Source: Aureimonas jatrophae (lineage in GTDB: Bacteria; Pseudomonadota; Alphaproteobacteria; Rhizobiales; Rhizobiaceae). Taken from it: DNA of 64,000 bases. Position numbers and translations under genes: made by a program. Where the stretch lies: assembly GCF_900104035.1 (NCBI RefSeq), contig NZ_FNIT01000001.1:683262-747261 (forward strand), given 5' to 3'. The notes under the pieces were generated by a model. That model did not search any database. It worked only from the letters and a program-made list of their open reading frames with translations, and had not been told where the DNA came from. This document shows, piece by piece, positions 26,524 through 37,155 of the stretch. Each line of letters opens with the position of its first letter. The stretch's first letter is position 1.

Positions 26524-27018
26524 TCACAGGATGCGGAGCGCGCGGGGCGAGCCCGAGGCGTCGAGGAGGGCAGCGAGATGCTCCCCCGCCGCGCGGTCGC
26601 GCAGGGCGAGCGCGAAGGCGTGGGGCGCTGCGCGGCCATCCGCGAGAAGTCCCACCAGCGCGCGGGAGATCGCGGCCTCGTCCCGCGGACCGGGCCGGGC
26701 GGGGGCGGCGAGGTGCAGCCCCTGCGCGGGGAAGGGCAGGAGTCGTTCGCCCGCCCGCTCGCCGAGCGAGGCGAGGGCGCGCGGCGACAGGCAGCTGAGA
26801 CCCATCTGCGCGGGAGCTGCGCCTTCGGCGACGAGCACGAGACCGGCGGGCCGGGGCGCCCCGAGACGCAGCCACAGCTGATCGGCGGTGAGCGGCTCGG
26901 GCAGGACGAACAGCGGCGGCCGCGCATCTGCCCGCGCTGCGTGGCCGGGCAGAGCGAGACCGGCCGCAAGAGCCGCGCCGCCGGCAAGCACGTCGCGCCG
27001 GGTGGGTCCGCCGCTCAC
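26524..27018 (-). CDS. Tat-signal hypothetical protein, 164 aa
   Basis: GTG 27018 overlaps the stop of the GH3 gene (GTGA), so it is co-translated. The N-terminus PTRRDVLAGGAALAAGLALP then GHAARA is a twin-arginine signal peptide, predicting export of a folded protein. The mature part (about 130 residues, Ala/Leu/Pro-rich, no cysteine apart from one in LSCLSPRAL) matches no family I recognise. It is the last gene of the ugp/GH3 run. Confidence 0.6.
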   Translation of the reverse strand: MSGGPTRRDVLAGGAALAAGLALPGHAARADARPPLFVLPEPLTADQLWLRLGAPRPAGLVLVAEGAAPAQMGLSCLSPRALASLGERAGERLLPFPAQGLHLAAPARPGPRDEAAISRALVGLLADGRAAPHAFALALRDRAAGEHLAALLDASGSPRALRIL

Positions 27019-29183
27019 GAGGCGCCGTCCTCGACGCGGATGCGCGCACGCAGGAGCCCGGCGGGATCGGCGGAAGGGCCGACCAGAAGCTCGTACTCGC
27101 CCCGCTCGACGCTTCGCACGAGATCCGGGCCGGGAAAGGCGAGCGCCGAGACGGGCAGGGGGATCGTGCAGCGCGTCCGTTGGCCGGGTGCGAGCGAGAC
27201 GCGCGCAAAGCCCTGCAGCTCGAAGCGGGCGCGCGCGACGCGGGCGACGGGCTTGCGCGAGAACAGGAACACGGTCTCCTCGGCCGTGTGCGTGCCCTCG
27301 TTGCGCAGGTCGAGCGAGACGAGCACCGTCTCGCCCTCGCGCGCGGCGGCGGGCTCGGCCCGAAGGTTTTCGCGCACGACCCGGCCGTAGGACAGGCCGT
27401 GGCCGAACGGGAACTGGGGGTCGGGCGAAAGATCGATGTACTTGCTGGTGTAGTGCTGGTCGGAAGGCGGGCGGCCGCCGGGGCGCTCGCCGAAGAAGAT
27501 CGGCACCTGACCCACCGCGCGCGGCCAGGTGATGGGGAGGCGTCCCGAGGGGGAGACGCGTCCCGTGAGCACGTCGGCAAGCCCCGAGCCCGCCTCCGTG
27601 CCGCCGAACCAGATGGCAAGAACCGCGCCCGCCCGGTCGAACAGCCAGGGCACCGCGAGCGGCCGGCCGGCGGCAAGAAGCGCGACCGTCGGGCGGCCGA
27701 GCGCCAGCACGGCGCGCGCGAAGTTGGTCTGGTCGCCCGGCAGGTCGAGGCCGGTGCGGCTCGCCGCCTCGCCGGTCATGGCGCGCGACTCGCCGAGCGC
27801 GAGAATCACGAGGTCGGCGCCGCGCGCCAAGGCCAGCGCCGGCTCGAACCCGTCCGGCTCGGACTGGTCGATGCCGACGCCGCGCGCATAGACGACCTCG
27901 CAGTCGGGCCGCGCCGCGCGCAAGGCTCGCAGGATGGTAACGCTCTCCTCGGCCTCGCCCGCGCCCGACCAGCTTCCCATCATGTCGGTTGGCGCCTCGG
28001 CGAGCGGCCCGAGCACCGCGATGCGCATCGCGCGGTCGCCGAGCGGCAGGATCGCGGGATCGCGCTGCGACAGGAGGACGACCGAGCGCGCAGCGGCGCT
28101 TCGGGCGAGCGCGCGGTGGCTTGAGACCTGCGGTCCCGCCCCCCGATCGCCGCGCGCGAGCGCCCGCCAGGGATCGCGGAAGAGGCCGAGCCGCTCCTTG
28201 AGGGCGAGCACGCGCCGCACGCTCCGGTCGATGTCGTCGACGGTGACGAGGCCGCGGCGCAGCGCCTCGGGCAGGCCGGTCTCGTAGGCGCCGCCGCTCA
28301 TCATGTCGATGTCGACGCCGGCCCGCAGCGCGAGGCTGGCGGCCTCGGCGAGATCGGCCGCGACGCCGTGCGGGATCAGCTCGGCCACCGCGTTGTAGTC
28401 GCTCACCACCACGCCGCGAAAGCCCATCTCCCCGCGCAGCCAGCCATCCAGCAGCGCGCCGTTCGCCGTCATCGGCACGCCCGAGAGGTCGGAGAAGGCC
28501 GGCATGATGCAGGCGCAATCCTCCTCCAGCGCCGCCTCGAAGGGAGGCAGGTAGGTTTCGCGCAGCGTGCGCTCCGAGACGTCGGTGGAAGCGTAGTCGC
28601 GCCCCGCCGAGGCCGCGCCATAGGCGACAAGATGTTTGGCGGTGGCGGCCAGGCGGTCGGGATCGTCTAGGTTCGAGCCCTGAAAGCCGCGCACCTTGGC
28701 GCGGGCGTAGAGCGCGACGACGAGCGGGTCCTCGCCGGCGCCTTCCGCCACGCGCCCCCAGCGCGGGTCGCGCGCGATGTCGAGCATGGGCGCGAAGGTC
28801 AGAGCGACGCCGTCGGCCGCCGCCTCGCGCGCGGCCACGCGCGCCGTCTCCTCCCAGAGTGCGGGATCGAACGAGGCGGCCTCGCCGAGCGGGATCGGAA
28901 ACACGGTGCGGTGGCCGTGCACGACGTCGAAGCCGAGGAGCAGCGGGATCTTGAGGCGCGACTCCTCCAGCGCGACGCGCTGGATCTCGCGCACCGCGCC
29001 CGGCCCGAAGACGTTGAGAAGGCTGCCGGCGCGGCCCTCGCGCACCGACTGCGAGACGTCGCCGCCGACCACCGGTCCGGTCACCGAGAAGCCGGCGGCG
29101 AGCATGGTGAGCTGGCCGATCTTCTCGCTCAGCGTCATCTGCGCCAGAAGCGCCTCGATGGCGGGCGATGGCGTGTCGGACAT
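27015..29183 (-). CDS. GH3 beta-glucosidase, BglX-like, no signal peptide
   Basis: 722 residues. The GH3 N-terminal barrel has DVVHGHRTVFP, the KHLVAYGAASAGRDY motif, and the nucleophile Asp262 in VVVSDYNAVAEL. The GH3 C-terminal domain follows (WSGAGEAEESV, WFGGTEAGSGLADVL), then a fibronectin III-like domain (about 620-720). Unlike E. coli BglX there is no signal peptide, so it should hydrolyse imported glycosides in the cytoplasm. It lies 94 bp after ugpC and is probably in the same operon. Confidence 0.9.
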   Translation of the reverse strand: MSDTPSPAIEALLAQMTLSEKIGQLTMLAAGFSVTGPVVGGDVSQSVREGRAGSLLNVFGPGAVREIQRVALEESRLKIPLLLGFDVVHGHRTVFPIPLGEAASFDPALWEETARVAAREAAADGVALTFAPMLDIARDPRWGRVAEGAGEDPLVVALYARAKVRGFQGSNLDDPDRLAATAKHLVAYGAASAGRDYASTDVSERTLRETYLPPFEAALEEDCACIMPAFSDLSGVPMTANGALLDGWLRGEMGFRGVVVSDYNAVAELIPHGVAADLAEAASLALRAGVDIDMMSGGAYETGLPEALRRGLVTVDDIDRSVRRVLALKERLGLFRDPWRALARGDRGAGPQVSSHRALARSAAARSVVLLSQRDPAILPLGDRAMRIAVLGPLAEAPTDMMGSWSGAGEAEESVTILRALRAARPDCEVVYARGVGIDQSEPDGFEPALALARGADLVILALGESRAMTGEAASRTGLDLPGDQTNFARAVLALGRPTVALLAAGRPLAVPWLFDRAGAVLAIWFGGTEAGSGLADVLTGRVSPSGRLPITWPRAVGQVPIFFGERPGGRPPSDQHYTSKYIDLSPDPQFPFGHGLSYGRVVRENLRAEPAAAREGETVLVSLDLRNEGTHTAEETVFLFSRKPVARVARARFELQGFARVSLAPGQRTRCTIPLPVSALAFPGPDLVRSVERGEYELLVGPSADPAGLLRARIRVEDGAS

Positions 29184-29277
29184 GGGTCGGGCGCGCTCCG
29201 TCTCGTCGTGCGGAGCCGCCTTCTCGCGAAGAAATGTGGCGACCGCCAGTCCTCTCTGGGATTAGCGGCCCCTGCCT

Positions 29278-30390
<1,113 letters not shown>

Positions 30391-30400
30391 CGTGTGTCTC

Positions 30401-31315
30401 CTACTTGTCGGTGGCGGCGAGGCCGCGCACGAACCAGCGCTGCATGAGGGCGATCACCAGGAGCGGCGGCAGCATCACGAGGAGGCAGCCGGCCATGGCG
30501 ACGTTCCAGTCGGGCATGCCGTCCTCAGACGGGATCAGCGCCTTGAGCTGGGTGGTGGCGGTGCCGAACGAGGCGTCGGTGGTGACGAGAAGGGGCCAGA
30601 GATACTGGTTCCAGGCCCAGACGAACATGATGGTGGCGAGCGCGGCCATGGTGGGTTTCGACAGGGGAAGCAGAATGTCGAAGAAGAAGCGCACGGGCCC
30701 CGAGCCGTCCATCTTGGCGGCTTCCGCCAGCTCGTCCGGCAGGGTCAGGAAGAACTGGCGGTAGAGGAACGTGCCGGTGGCGGTGGCGACCAGCGGCAGC
30801 GCCAGCCCGGTGTAGGAGTTGAGAAGGCCCCAGTTGAGCTGAAGGCGGATGCCGGTCGCCCAGTTTATCGCCTGCGTCAGGCCGGTCACGTCGAGGATCG
30901 CCTGGAAGGGCTGCAGCGCGTTGGCGGCCACCGCGTAGGTCGGCACAATGCGCACCTCGAGCGGCAGCATGAGCGTGACGAACACGGCCCAGAACAGGAG
31001 CATGCGGCCGGGAAAGCGGAAGTAGACGATCGCAAACGCCGCCATGGCCGAGAAGACGACCTTGCCCAGCGCCACCGCGGAGGCGAACACGAAGCTGTTG
31101 AAGATCTTCGAGCCGAGGTCGGCGCGCGTCCAGGCTTCCGTGATGTTGGCGAGGAAGTGCGAGCCGGGCGCGAGCGGCATCGGCACGCGGTTCACCGTGA
31201 CGATGTCGTGCGAGGCGGCGATCACGACGATCGCGAAGGGCAGGACGGCGGCCAGGAGGCCGACGAGGAGCACGGCCTGGCACGCGAGGTTGAAGAGCGG
31301 GCGGTTCTCGACCAC
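30401..31315 (-). CDS. ugpE: ABC permease, UgpE type
   Basis: 304 residues from GTG 31315 with TAGGAG upstream. Six membrane helices and the ATPase-contact loop [20 protein letters not shown] identify the MalG-like permease. It pairs with UgpA. The gap to ugpA is nine bases. Confidence 0.9.
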   Translation of the reverse strand: MVENRPLFNLACQAVLLVGLLAAVLPFAIVVIAASHDIVTVNRVPMPLAPGSHFLANITEAWTRADLGSKIFNSFVFASAVALGKVVFSAMAAFAIVYFRFPGRMLLFWAVFVTLMLPLEVRIVPTYAVAANALQPFQAILDVTGLTQAINWATGIRLQLNWGLLNSYTGLALPLVATATGTFLYRQFFLTLPDELAEAAKMDGSGPVRFFFDILLPLSKPTMAALATIMFVWAWNQYLWPLLVTTDASFGTATTQLKALIPSEDGMPDWNVAMAGCLLVMLPPLLVIALMQRWFVRGLAATDK

Positions 31316-31324
31316 AGGCGGCTC

Positions 31325-32209
31325 CTACTTGTAGTGGACGCGCCGCTCGATGAAGCGGAACTGGACGATGGTCAGGACGACGACGAGCAGCATCAGGACG
31401 ATGCTCTGGGCGGCGGCGCCGGAGTAGTCGAGGCCGCGGAAGCCGTCGAAGTAGAGCTTGTAGACCATGAGCTCGGTGGAGCGGGCCGGCCCGCCGCCGG
31501 TCATGATGTCGACGATGCCGAAGGAGTCCTGGAAGCTCTCGGTGATGTTGATCACGAGCAGGAAGAAGAAGGTCGGCATGAGGAGCGGCACCTTCATGTC
31601 GACCATGCGCCGCATGGGGCCGGCGCCGTCCATGGCGGCGGCCTCGGTGAGGTTGTTCGGGATCGACTGGAGGGCGGCGAGAAAGAAGATGAAGTTGTAG
31701 GCGATGTACTTCCACGAGAAGGCGAGGATCACCGCGATCATCGCGTCGCGCCCGCTGAAGGCGGGGTTCCAGATGCCGGGCCAGATGTCGTTCAGCGCCG
31801 ATAGGAGGCCGGCCTGGGGCGCCATGATGAAGCTGAAGGCGAGACCCACGGCCGGCGCCGCGATGGCGTAGGGCCAGACGAGAACCGAGCGGTAGAAGCG
31901 GCTGCCGGCCAGCTCGCGGTCGACAAGAAGCGCCAGCACCAGGGAGACGAACATGGTGAGGGCGGTGGAGGCGAGCGCGAAGACGAGGCTGCGGATCACC
32001 GCGTTCCAGTAGACCGCGTCCGCGAACAGGTGCCGGAAGTTCTGGAAGCCGACGAACTGGTTGCCGCCGCCCCACGGGCGCTCCAGCGTGAAGGCCCAGA
32101 ACAGCGCCTGGCCGGCGGGCCAGTAGAAGAACACGAAGATCAAGAGGAGCACGGGCGCGGCGTAGAGAAGGCCGACCGTGGTGGAGGAGAAGGTGGCGCG
32201 CTTTTCCAT
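31325..32209 (-). CDS. ugpA: ABC permease, UgpA type
   Basis: 294 residues with six membrane helices and the EAA loop EAAAMDGAGPMRRMVDMKVP. MalF/UgpA-type half of the import channel. It is separated from ugpB by 86 bp. Confidence 0.9.
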   Translation of the reverse strand: MEKRATFSSTTVGLLYAAPVLLLIFVFFYWPAGQALFWAFTLERPWGGGNQFVGFQNFRHLFADAVYWNAVIRSLVFALASTALTMFVSLVLALLVDRELAGSRFYRSVLVWPYAIAAPAVGLAFSFIMAPQAGLLSALNDIWPGIWNPAFSGRDAMIAVILAFSWKYIAYNFIFFLAALQSIPNNLTEAAAMDGAGPMRRMVDMKVPLLMPTFFFLLVINITESFQDSFGIVDIMTGGGPARSTELMVYKLYFDGFRGLDYSGAAAQSIVLMLLVVVLTIVQFRFIERRVHYK

Positions 32210-32295
32210 GGAGATCCGCCCGTAGGTCCCGATGCAGTGCGCCCCGGACGGGCGTAGCCGTCCGGGGCGCGAGGCGAGAGGTCGTGCGAGGCGGC

Positions 32296-33639
32296 TTACG
32301 GGAGCTGCTTGCCCTCGTAGGTCTGCTCGAAGCGACGCAGGATCGCGTTGGAGCGCGTGGCCGCATCGTCGAGCGCCGTCTGGACGTCGGCGTTCTGGAT
32401 GAAGATCGCCTGGAGGCCGTTCGCGATCTCGTTGCGGATCTGCAGAAGGCCGCCCAGGCGGTTGCCGCGCGTCACGCCGGTCGGCGGCGTGACCGTCAGG
32501 CTCTGGATGGCGATCTCGCGGCCGGCATAGGGCGCCTTATCGTAGAAGCCCTGGTTCTTCAGGTACTCGAAGCCCGACTGGCGGACCGGAATGTAGCCGG
32601 TGACGGTCGACCAGGTCAGCGCCTCTTCCGGCTTGGCGATGAAGTTCAGGAAGGCGGCGGCCGCCTTGTACTCAGGCTCCGACTTGCCGGCGAGGACCCA
32701 GAGCGAGGCGCCGCCCACCAGCGAGTTCTTCCGTTCGGTGCCCTCGTAGACGGGCAGCATGGCCACGCCCCAGTTCATGCCTTCCTTGGCGGTGCGGCCG
32801 ATCGCGCCGTGGTCGCCGACCGAGGTCAGGATAGTCTGGCAGTCGCCGGCGGCGAACGCGTCGACAAAGGTCTGCCCGGTCTCCTTGGACTTGATGACCG
32901 CCGCGCCCGCGTCGTACCAGCTCTTCAGGTCGCGGACGAACTGGACCCACTTGCCCCGGTTGAAAACCATCTCGGCGCCGAGGCCGTCATAGCCGTTGTT
33001 GAGCGTCGCGTTGGGCTCGCCGTGAACGGCCAGGAACTGCTCCTCGTACTGCCACACCTCGTTGGAGGAGATGTTGAAGCCGAGCGGACAGCTGTAGCCG
33101 GCGGCCTTCAGCGCCTTGAAGTCGGCCGCCGCCTCCTCCCAGGTCGCGGGAGCCTCGGTCTTGCCGATCTTGGCGTAGGCGTCCTTGTTCCAGTAGAGGA
33201 GCGCGGTCGAGGAGTTGAACGGGAAGGAGTACATCTCGCCGGCGGAGGTGGCGAAGTAGCTGCGGATGCCGCCGAAGTAGTCGTTCCAGTCGATCGTGTA
33301 GCCGTTGTCCTTCATCAGCTTCTCGGCCGGATAGAAGGCGCCCGACAGCATGATGTCGAGCGTGCCGACATCGGAGACCTGGGCGATGGTGGGCTGCTGG
33401 CCGGCGCGGAACGCGGCGATCGTGTTCTGCAGCGAGGCGTCGTAGGAGCCCTGGCTGGTGCAGACGATCTGGTAGTCGGTCTGGCTGGCGTTGAAGCGGT
33501 CGCACTGCTCGCCGACGCGCTTGGCGATGTCGCCCGTGTTGCCGAACCACATGTCGATCTTCACGGGCGCAGCGGCGGCCGTGCCCGCGCCAACCAAGAG
33601 CGCGATCGCGCTCGCGGCACCCCAAATCTTCGTCAGCAT
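32296..33639 (-). CDS. ugpB: Glycerol-3-phosphate/phosphodiester binding protein, UgpB-like
   Basis: 447 residues from ATG 33639; the frame is open further upstream, but the signal peptide MLTKIWGAASAIALLVGAGT then AAAAP starts here. The mature protein follows UgpB closely by eye: RFNASQTDYQIV, SYDASLQNTIAAFRAGQQP, SFPFNSSTALLYWNKDAY, VGGASLWVLAGK and the terminal RRFEQTYEGK. UgpB delivers glycerol-3-phosphate or glycerophosphodiesters to UgpAEC. The gene is first in the operon and divergent from the phosphodiesterase gene. Confidence 0.9.
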   Translation of the reverse strand: MLTKIWGAASAIALLVGAGTAAAAPVKIDMWFGNTGDIAKRVGEQCDRFNASQTDYQIVCTSQGSYDASLQNTIAAFRAGQQPTIAQVSDVGTLDIMLSGAFYPAEKLMKDNGYTIDWNDYFGGIRSYFATSAGEMYSFPFNSSTALLYWNKDAYAKIGKTEAPATWEEAAADFKALKAAGYSCPLGFNISSNEVWQYEEQFLAVHGEPNATLNNGYDGLGAEMVFNRGKWVQFVRDLKSWYDAGAAVIKSKETGQTFVDAFAAGDCQTILTSVGDHGAIGRTAKEGMNWGVAMLPVYEGTERKNSLVGGASLWVLAGKSEPEYKAAAAFLNFIAKPEEALTWSTVTGYIPVRQSGFEYLKNQGFYDKAPYAGREIAIQSLTVTPPTGVTRGNRLGGLLQIRNEIANGLQAIFIQNADVQTALDDAATRSNAILRRFEQTYEGKQLP

Positions 33640-33725
33640 CGCGGATGGACCCCGGTCTCGAATGATCGTGCGACCCCGGTCGGGGTGCCGAGGGCGCCAA
33701 TAGAAGTCCGGGCGTCGGATGTACA

Positions 33726-33743
33726 ATGAACATTCCATGACGC
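33726..33743 (-). promoter_or_regulatory. PHO-box-like repeat facing ugpB
   Basis: On the coding strand GCGTCAT and TGTTCAT are spaced 11 bp start to start, the geometry of PhoB boxes (CTGTCAT direct repeats). The second half-site is weaker. The proximal edge is 86 bp before the ugpB ATG. PhoB control of ugp is established in other bacteria; here it is inferred. Confidence 0.4.
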
Positions 33744-33810
33744 TTCTTGCTTGCATCGCGATCGTTTCTAGAAGTCGATCGGCTCGAAGGTCAGTTTTCA
33801 TTCGGCGGTT

Positions 33811-33828
33811 GCGTCATGCCGTTGTCAT
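33811..33828 (+). promoter_or_regulatory. PHO-box-like repeat facing the phosphodiesterase gene
   Basis: GCGTCAT and TTGTCAT are spaced exactly 11 bp, matching 5 and 6 of 7 positions of the PhoB half-site. It is 100 bp before the ATG of the phosphodiesterase gene and back-to-back with the ugpB-facing repeat. Confidence 0.5.
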
Positions 33829-33928
33829 GAATGGTATGTTAGGCGCGGCGATCATCTTGAGATCGGCGCGACCGGCGCCCGTCATCGGCGGCTGCCTGTT
33901 CGGCCCGCGCACGCGAAGGTTCCTTTCC

Positions 33929-34801
33929 ATGTCCCTAGTCGCCGCCCGACCGGCCGCCGACCTCACGCCGCTGGAGCGTGCGCTTTCGCCCGGCAACCGC
34001 GACGTCCTCATCATCGCCCATCGCGGCGACTGGGCCCGGGCACCGGAGAACTCGCTCGAAGCCGTGCGCGGCGCGATCGAGCTGGGGTTCGACATGGTGG
34101 AGATCGACGTGCGCCTCGCCCGCGACGGCGTGCCGGTGGTGATCCACGACAAGACGCTGGAGCGCACAACGGAAGGCGCGGGGCCCGTCTCGGACCGCAC
34201 GTCCACGGAGCTTTGCGCGCTGCGCCTGCGCGAGGGCGAGGGCGGTCCGGGCACCGCCTTGACCAACGAGCGGCTGCCGACCCTGGCCGCTCTTCTGGAA
34301 GAGGCGCGCGGCCGCATCCTCGTCAACCTCGATACCAAAAGGCCGTCCGAGCTCAGGCGAATCGCCCCGCTCGTCGCCGACATGGGGATGGCGGGCGAGG
34401 TGGTGGTGAAGTGCGAGGTGAAGCCGGAGGAGGCCGCCCGGCTTCCCGCCGACCACCCCGCCCACGGCCCGCTGCCGTTCATGCCGATCCTGGACGTGGC
34501 CGCCGGGCATATGGAGGGCGGCGTCGAGGCGCTTGCGCAACTCTCGCCGCTCATGATCGAGTGTCATCCGGAAGCGGCGGCGATTCTGGCGGACGGCCGC
34601 GAGGCACTGGCCTCGTCCGGCATCAGACTCTGGGTGAACACGATCGACTGCTCCCACATTCCCGACTTCAACGACAGCCGTGCGCTCGCGGACCCGCAAG
34701 CCGTCTGGGGACGGCTCGTGGACTGGGGCGCGGGCGCGATCCAGACCGACCGGGGCGCCGAGCTCGCCCGGTTCCTTCGCGAGATCGGACGCCGCGCATG
34801 A
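33929..34801 (+). CDS. ugpQ: Glycerophosphodiester phosphodiesterase family protein
   Basis: 290 residues from ATG 33929; the longer open frame upstream is rejected because it crosses the promoter region. GDPD motifs: IIAHRGDWARAPENSL, EIDVRLARDGVPVVIHD and LVNLDTK. No signal peptide, so it acts in the cytoplasm on imported diesters, giving a sugar or glycerol phosphate plus an alcohol. Divergent from ugpB and coupled by ATGA to the phosphatase gene. Agrobacterium AccF (agrocinopine hydrolysis) is in the same family, so a sugar phosphodiester substrate is possible. Confidence 0.85.
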   Translation: MSLVAARPAADLTPLERALSPGNRDVLIIAHRGDWARAPENSLEAVRGAIELGFDMVEIDVRLARDGVPVVIHDKTLERTTEGAGPVSDRTSTELCALRLREGEGGPGTALTNERLPTLAALLEEARGRILVNLDTKRPSELRRIAPLVADMGMAGEVVVKCEVKPEEAARLPADHPAHGPLPFMPILDVAAGHMEGGVEALAQLSPLMIECHPEAAAILADGREALASSGIRLWVNTIDCSHIPDFNDSRALADPQAVWGRLVDWGAGAIQTDRGAELARFLREIGRRA

Positions 34802-35553
34802 CCGCCTCACCCGAGATGACGCATCGCCGCGAGGTCGCGCGGCGCGTGGTGGACGAGGCGGCGGCGGAAGCGCTGGCCCTGTTCCGGCGACGCGGCGAGC
34901 TGATCGTCGACGCCAAGGGCCCGCAGGACTTCGTGTCCACCGCCGACCGGCAGATCGAACTCATGGTGCGCGAGCGCCTAGCCGAGCTCTGCCCGGGCGA
35001 GACCGTGGTGGGCGAGGAGGAGGGCGGCGAGATCGCGAGCCGCTACTGGATCGTCGATCCGATCGACGGCACCTCGAACTTCCTGGCCGGCTCGCCGCTC
35101 TGGGGCGTGTCGCTCGGCTTCGTGGTGGACGACCGGCCGGTGGCCGGCGCGATCCGGGCGCCGGTGCTGGGCGAGGGACTGGCGGCTGCGGAGGGCGCGG
35201 GCGTCCTCCTGAACGGCGAGCCGTTCCGGCGCCCGGTGCCGCCCGCCGATCTCCAGCTCATGTCGATGGGCGAGAGCCTCGGCGAGGACCTGGAGGCATC
35301 GCTGGCGATCCAGCGGCGGCTGCGCGAACGGCGCTGGATCGCTGAAAGCTTCCACTCGACCTCGATCGGCCTCCTGTTCTCGGCGCTCGGCCGGATCGAG
35401 GGCCATATCCAGCCCGTCACCACGATGTGGGACATCGCAGGGGGAGCGGCGGTCTGCCGCGAGGCGGGCCTCCATGTCGAGATCGAGCGTCATGCGGACG
35501 GCGCTTACGCCATCCGCGCCGGAACGCCCGCGCTTCTCGCCGCGCTCGGGTAG
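34798..35553 (+). CDS. Inositol-monophosphatase-family phosphatase
   Basis: 251 residues. Metal-binding motifs of the Mg-dependent IMPase family are all present: GEEEGG, WIVDPIDGTSNF and TTMWDIAGGAAV. The family hydrolyses inositol, histidinol, fructose-bis or sugar phosphates; the sequence does not say which. ATG overlaps the phosphodiesterase stop by four bases, so the pair probably acts in sequence. The pairing resembles agrobacterial AccF-AccG. It converges on the aldehyde dehydrogenase gene with a 6-bp gap. Confidence 0.85.
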   Translation: MTASPEMTHRREVARRVVDEAAAEALALFRRRGELIVDAKGPQDFVSTADRQIELMVRERLAELCPGETVVGEEEGGEIASRYWIVDPIDGTSNFLAGSPLWGVSLGFVVDDRPVAGAIRAPVLGEGLAAAEGAGVLLNGEPFRRPVPPADLQLMSMGESLGEDLEASLAIQRRLRERRWIAESFHSTSIGLLFSALGRIEGHIQPVTTMWDIAGGAAVCREAGLHVEIERHADGAYAIRAGTPALLAALG

Positions 35554-35559
35554 ACCGGC

Positions 35560-37125
35560 CTAGCCGACGTCGAACGTCACGCCCTGCGCCAGCGGCAGGG
35601 TGCGGCCGTAGTTGACGGTGTTGGTGGCGCGCCGCATGTAGGCGCGCCACGCGTCCGACCCGCTTTCGCGCCCGCCCCCGGTCTCCTTCTCGCCGCCGAA
35701 GGCTCCGCCGATCTCGGCGCCCGACGGCCCGATGTTGACGTTGGCGATGCCGCAGTCCGAGCCGCGCACGGACAGGAAGGTCTCGGCCTCGCGCAGGTCG
35801 TTGGTGAAGATCGAGGACGACAGGCCCTGCGGCACGTCGTTCTGCAACGCGATCGCCTCATCGAGGTCGCTGTAGCGCAGGACGTAGAGGATCGGCGCGA
35901 AGGTCTCCTCGCGCACCAGGCCCGACGGCTCGGGCATCTCGACCAGCGCGGGCCGCACGTAGACGCCGTTCTCGCAGCCCTCGACGGCAACGCGCTCGCC
36001 CCCCGCCAGCACCCGGCCGCCGGCCGCCTTGGCCGCCTCCAGCGCCCGGTCCATCGCCTCGAAGGCCGCCTCGTCGATCAAGGGGCCGACCAGCGTGCCC
36101 TCCGTCAACGGGTTGCCGATCGCGACCGAGCCGTAGGCACCGACGAGGCGCGGCACGAGCCTGTCGTAGACGCTCTCGTGCACGAAGAGGCGGCGCAGCG
36201 TCGTGCAGCGCTGGCCGGCGGTGCCCATGGCGGCGAACGCCACGCCTCGCAGCGTCAGGTCGAGATCGGCCGTGGGCGCGACGATCGCGGCGTTGTTGCC
36301 GCCGAGCTCCAGGAGCGAGCGTCCGAAGCGCGCGGCCACGCGCGGGCCGACCTCGCGGCCCATGCGCGTCGAGCCGGTCGCCGAGACCAGCGCGACGCGC
36401 CGGTCGTCCACCAACGCCTCGCCCGCCTCGCGCCCGCCGATCACGAGCTCCGACAGGCCGTCCGGCGCCCGGCCGCCGTTCTCGCGATAGCGGGCGAGCG
36501 CCCGCTCGAAGAGGCCTTGCGTGGCGAGCGCGGTGAGCGGCGTCTTCTCGGACGGCTTCCAGACGCAAGCGTTGCCGCAAACCAGCGCCAGCGCCGCGTT
36601 CCACGACCAGACCGCCACGGGAAAGTTGAAGGCCGAGACGATGGCGACGACGCCCAGCGGGTGCCAGGTCTCCATCATGCGGTGCTCGGGCCGCTCGGTC
36701 GCGATCGTGAGCCCGTAGAGCTGGCGCGACAGGCCGACCGCGAAGTCGCAGATGTCGATCATCTCCTGGACCTCGCCCAGCCCTTCCGAGACGATCTTGC
36801 CGGCCTCGACGGAGACGAGGCGGCCGAGCTGCGTCTTGTGCTCGCGAAGCTCCTGCCCGAGGAGCCGTACCAGCTCGCCGCGCTGCGGGGCGGGCACGAG
36901 GCGCCACTCGCGAAACGCGGCCGCCGCGCGGCCGACGGCCGCGTTCGTCTCGTCGGCCGAGGCGAGCGCGAGCTCCGCCAGCGTCTCGCCGGTGATGGGC
37001 GAGCGTGCCGCGTGCCCGCCACCGTCCAGACGCCCGGACGGCACGCCGAGCCCGACGACAAGGCTCCGGACCTCGTCGCGAAGGGTGCTTCCGGCCGCGG
37101 GCTGGCTGTGGTTATGAACGTTCAT
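35560..37125 (-). CDS. amaB: Alpha-aminoadipic semialdehyde dehydrogenase (ALDH7-like)
   Basis: 521 residues. ALDH catalytic Cys in GTAGQRCTTLRRLF, general base Glu in LLELGGNNAAIV, and the ALDH7-like stretches SAFNFPVAVWSWNAALALVC and NVNIGPSGAEIGGAFGGEKE. It oxidises 2-aminoadipate semialdehyde (from pipecolate) to 2-aminoadipate with NAD. The gene follows the putative pipecolate oxidase gene by 30 bp and lies in the same operon as hglS, which supports a lysine role over a generic ALDH. Confidence 0.85.
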   Translation of the reverse strand: MNVHNHSQPAAGSTLRDEVRSLVVGLGVPSGRLDGGGHAARSPITGETLAELALASADETNAAVGRAAAAFREWRLVPAPQRGELVRLLGQELREHKTQLGRLVSVEAGKIVSEGLGEVQEMIDICDFAVGLSRQLYGLTIATERPEHRMMETWHPLGVVAIVSAFNFPVAVWSWNAALALVCGNACVWKPSEKTPLTALATQGLFERALARYRENGGRAPDGLSELVIGGREAGEALVDDRRVALVSATGSTRMGREVGPRVAARFGRSLLELGGNNAAIVAPTADLDLTLRGVAFAAMGTAGQRCTTLRRLFVHESVYDRLVPRLVGAYGSVAIGNPLTEGTLVGPLIDEAAFEAMDRALEAAKAAGGRVLAGGERVAVEGCENGVYVRPALVEMPEPSGLVREETFAPILYVLRYSDLDEAIALQNDVPQGLSSSIFTNDLREAETFLSVRGSDCGIANVNIGPSGAEIGGAFGGEKETGGGRESGSDAWRAYMRRATNTVNYGRTLPLAQGVTFDVG

Positions 37126-37155
37126 CGGGCACTCCTGGCGTCTCGGTCATGGGCG

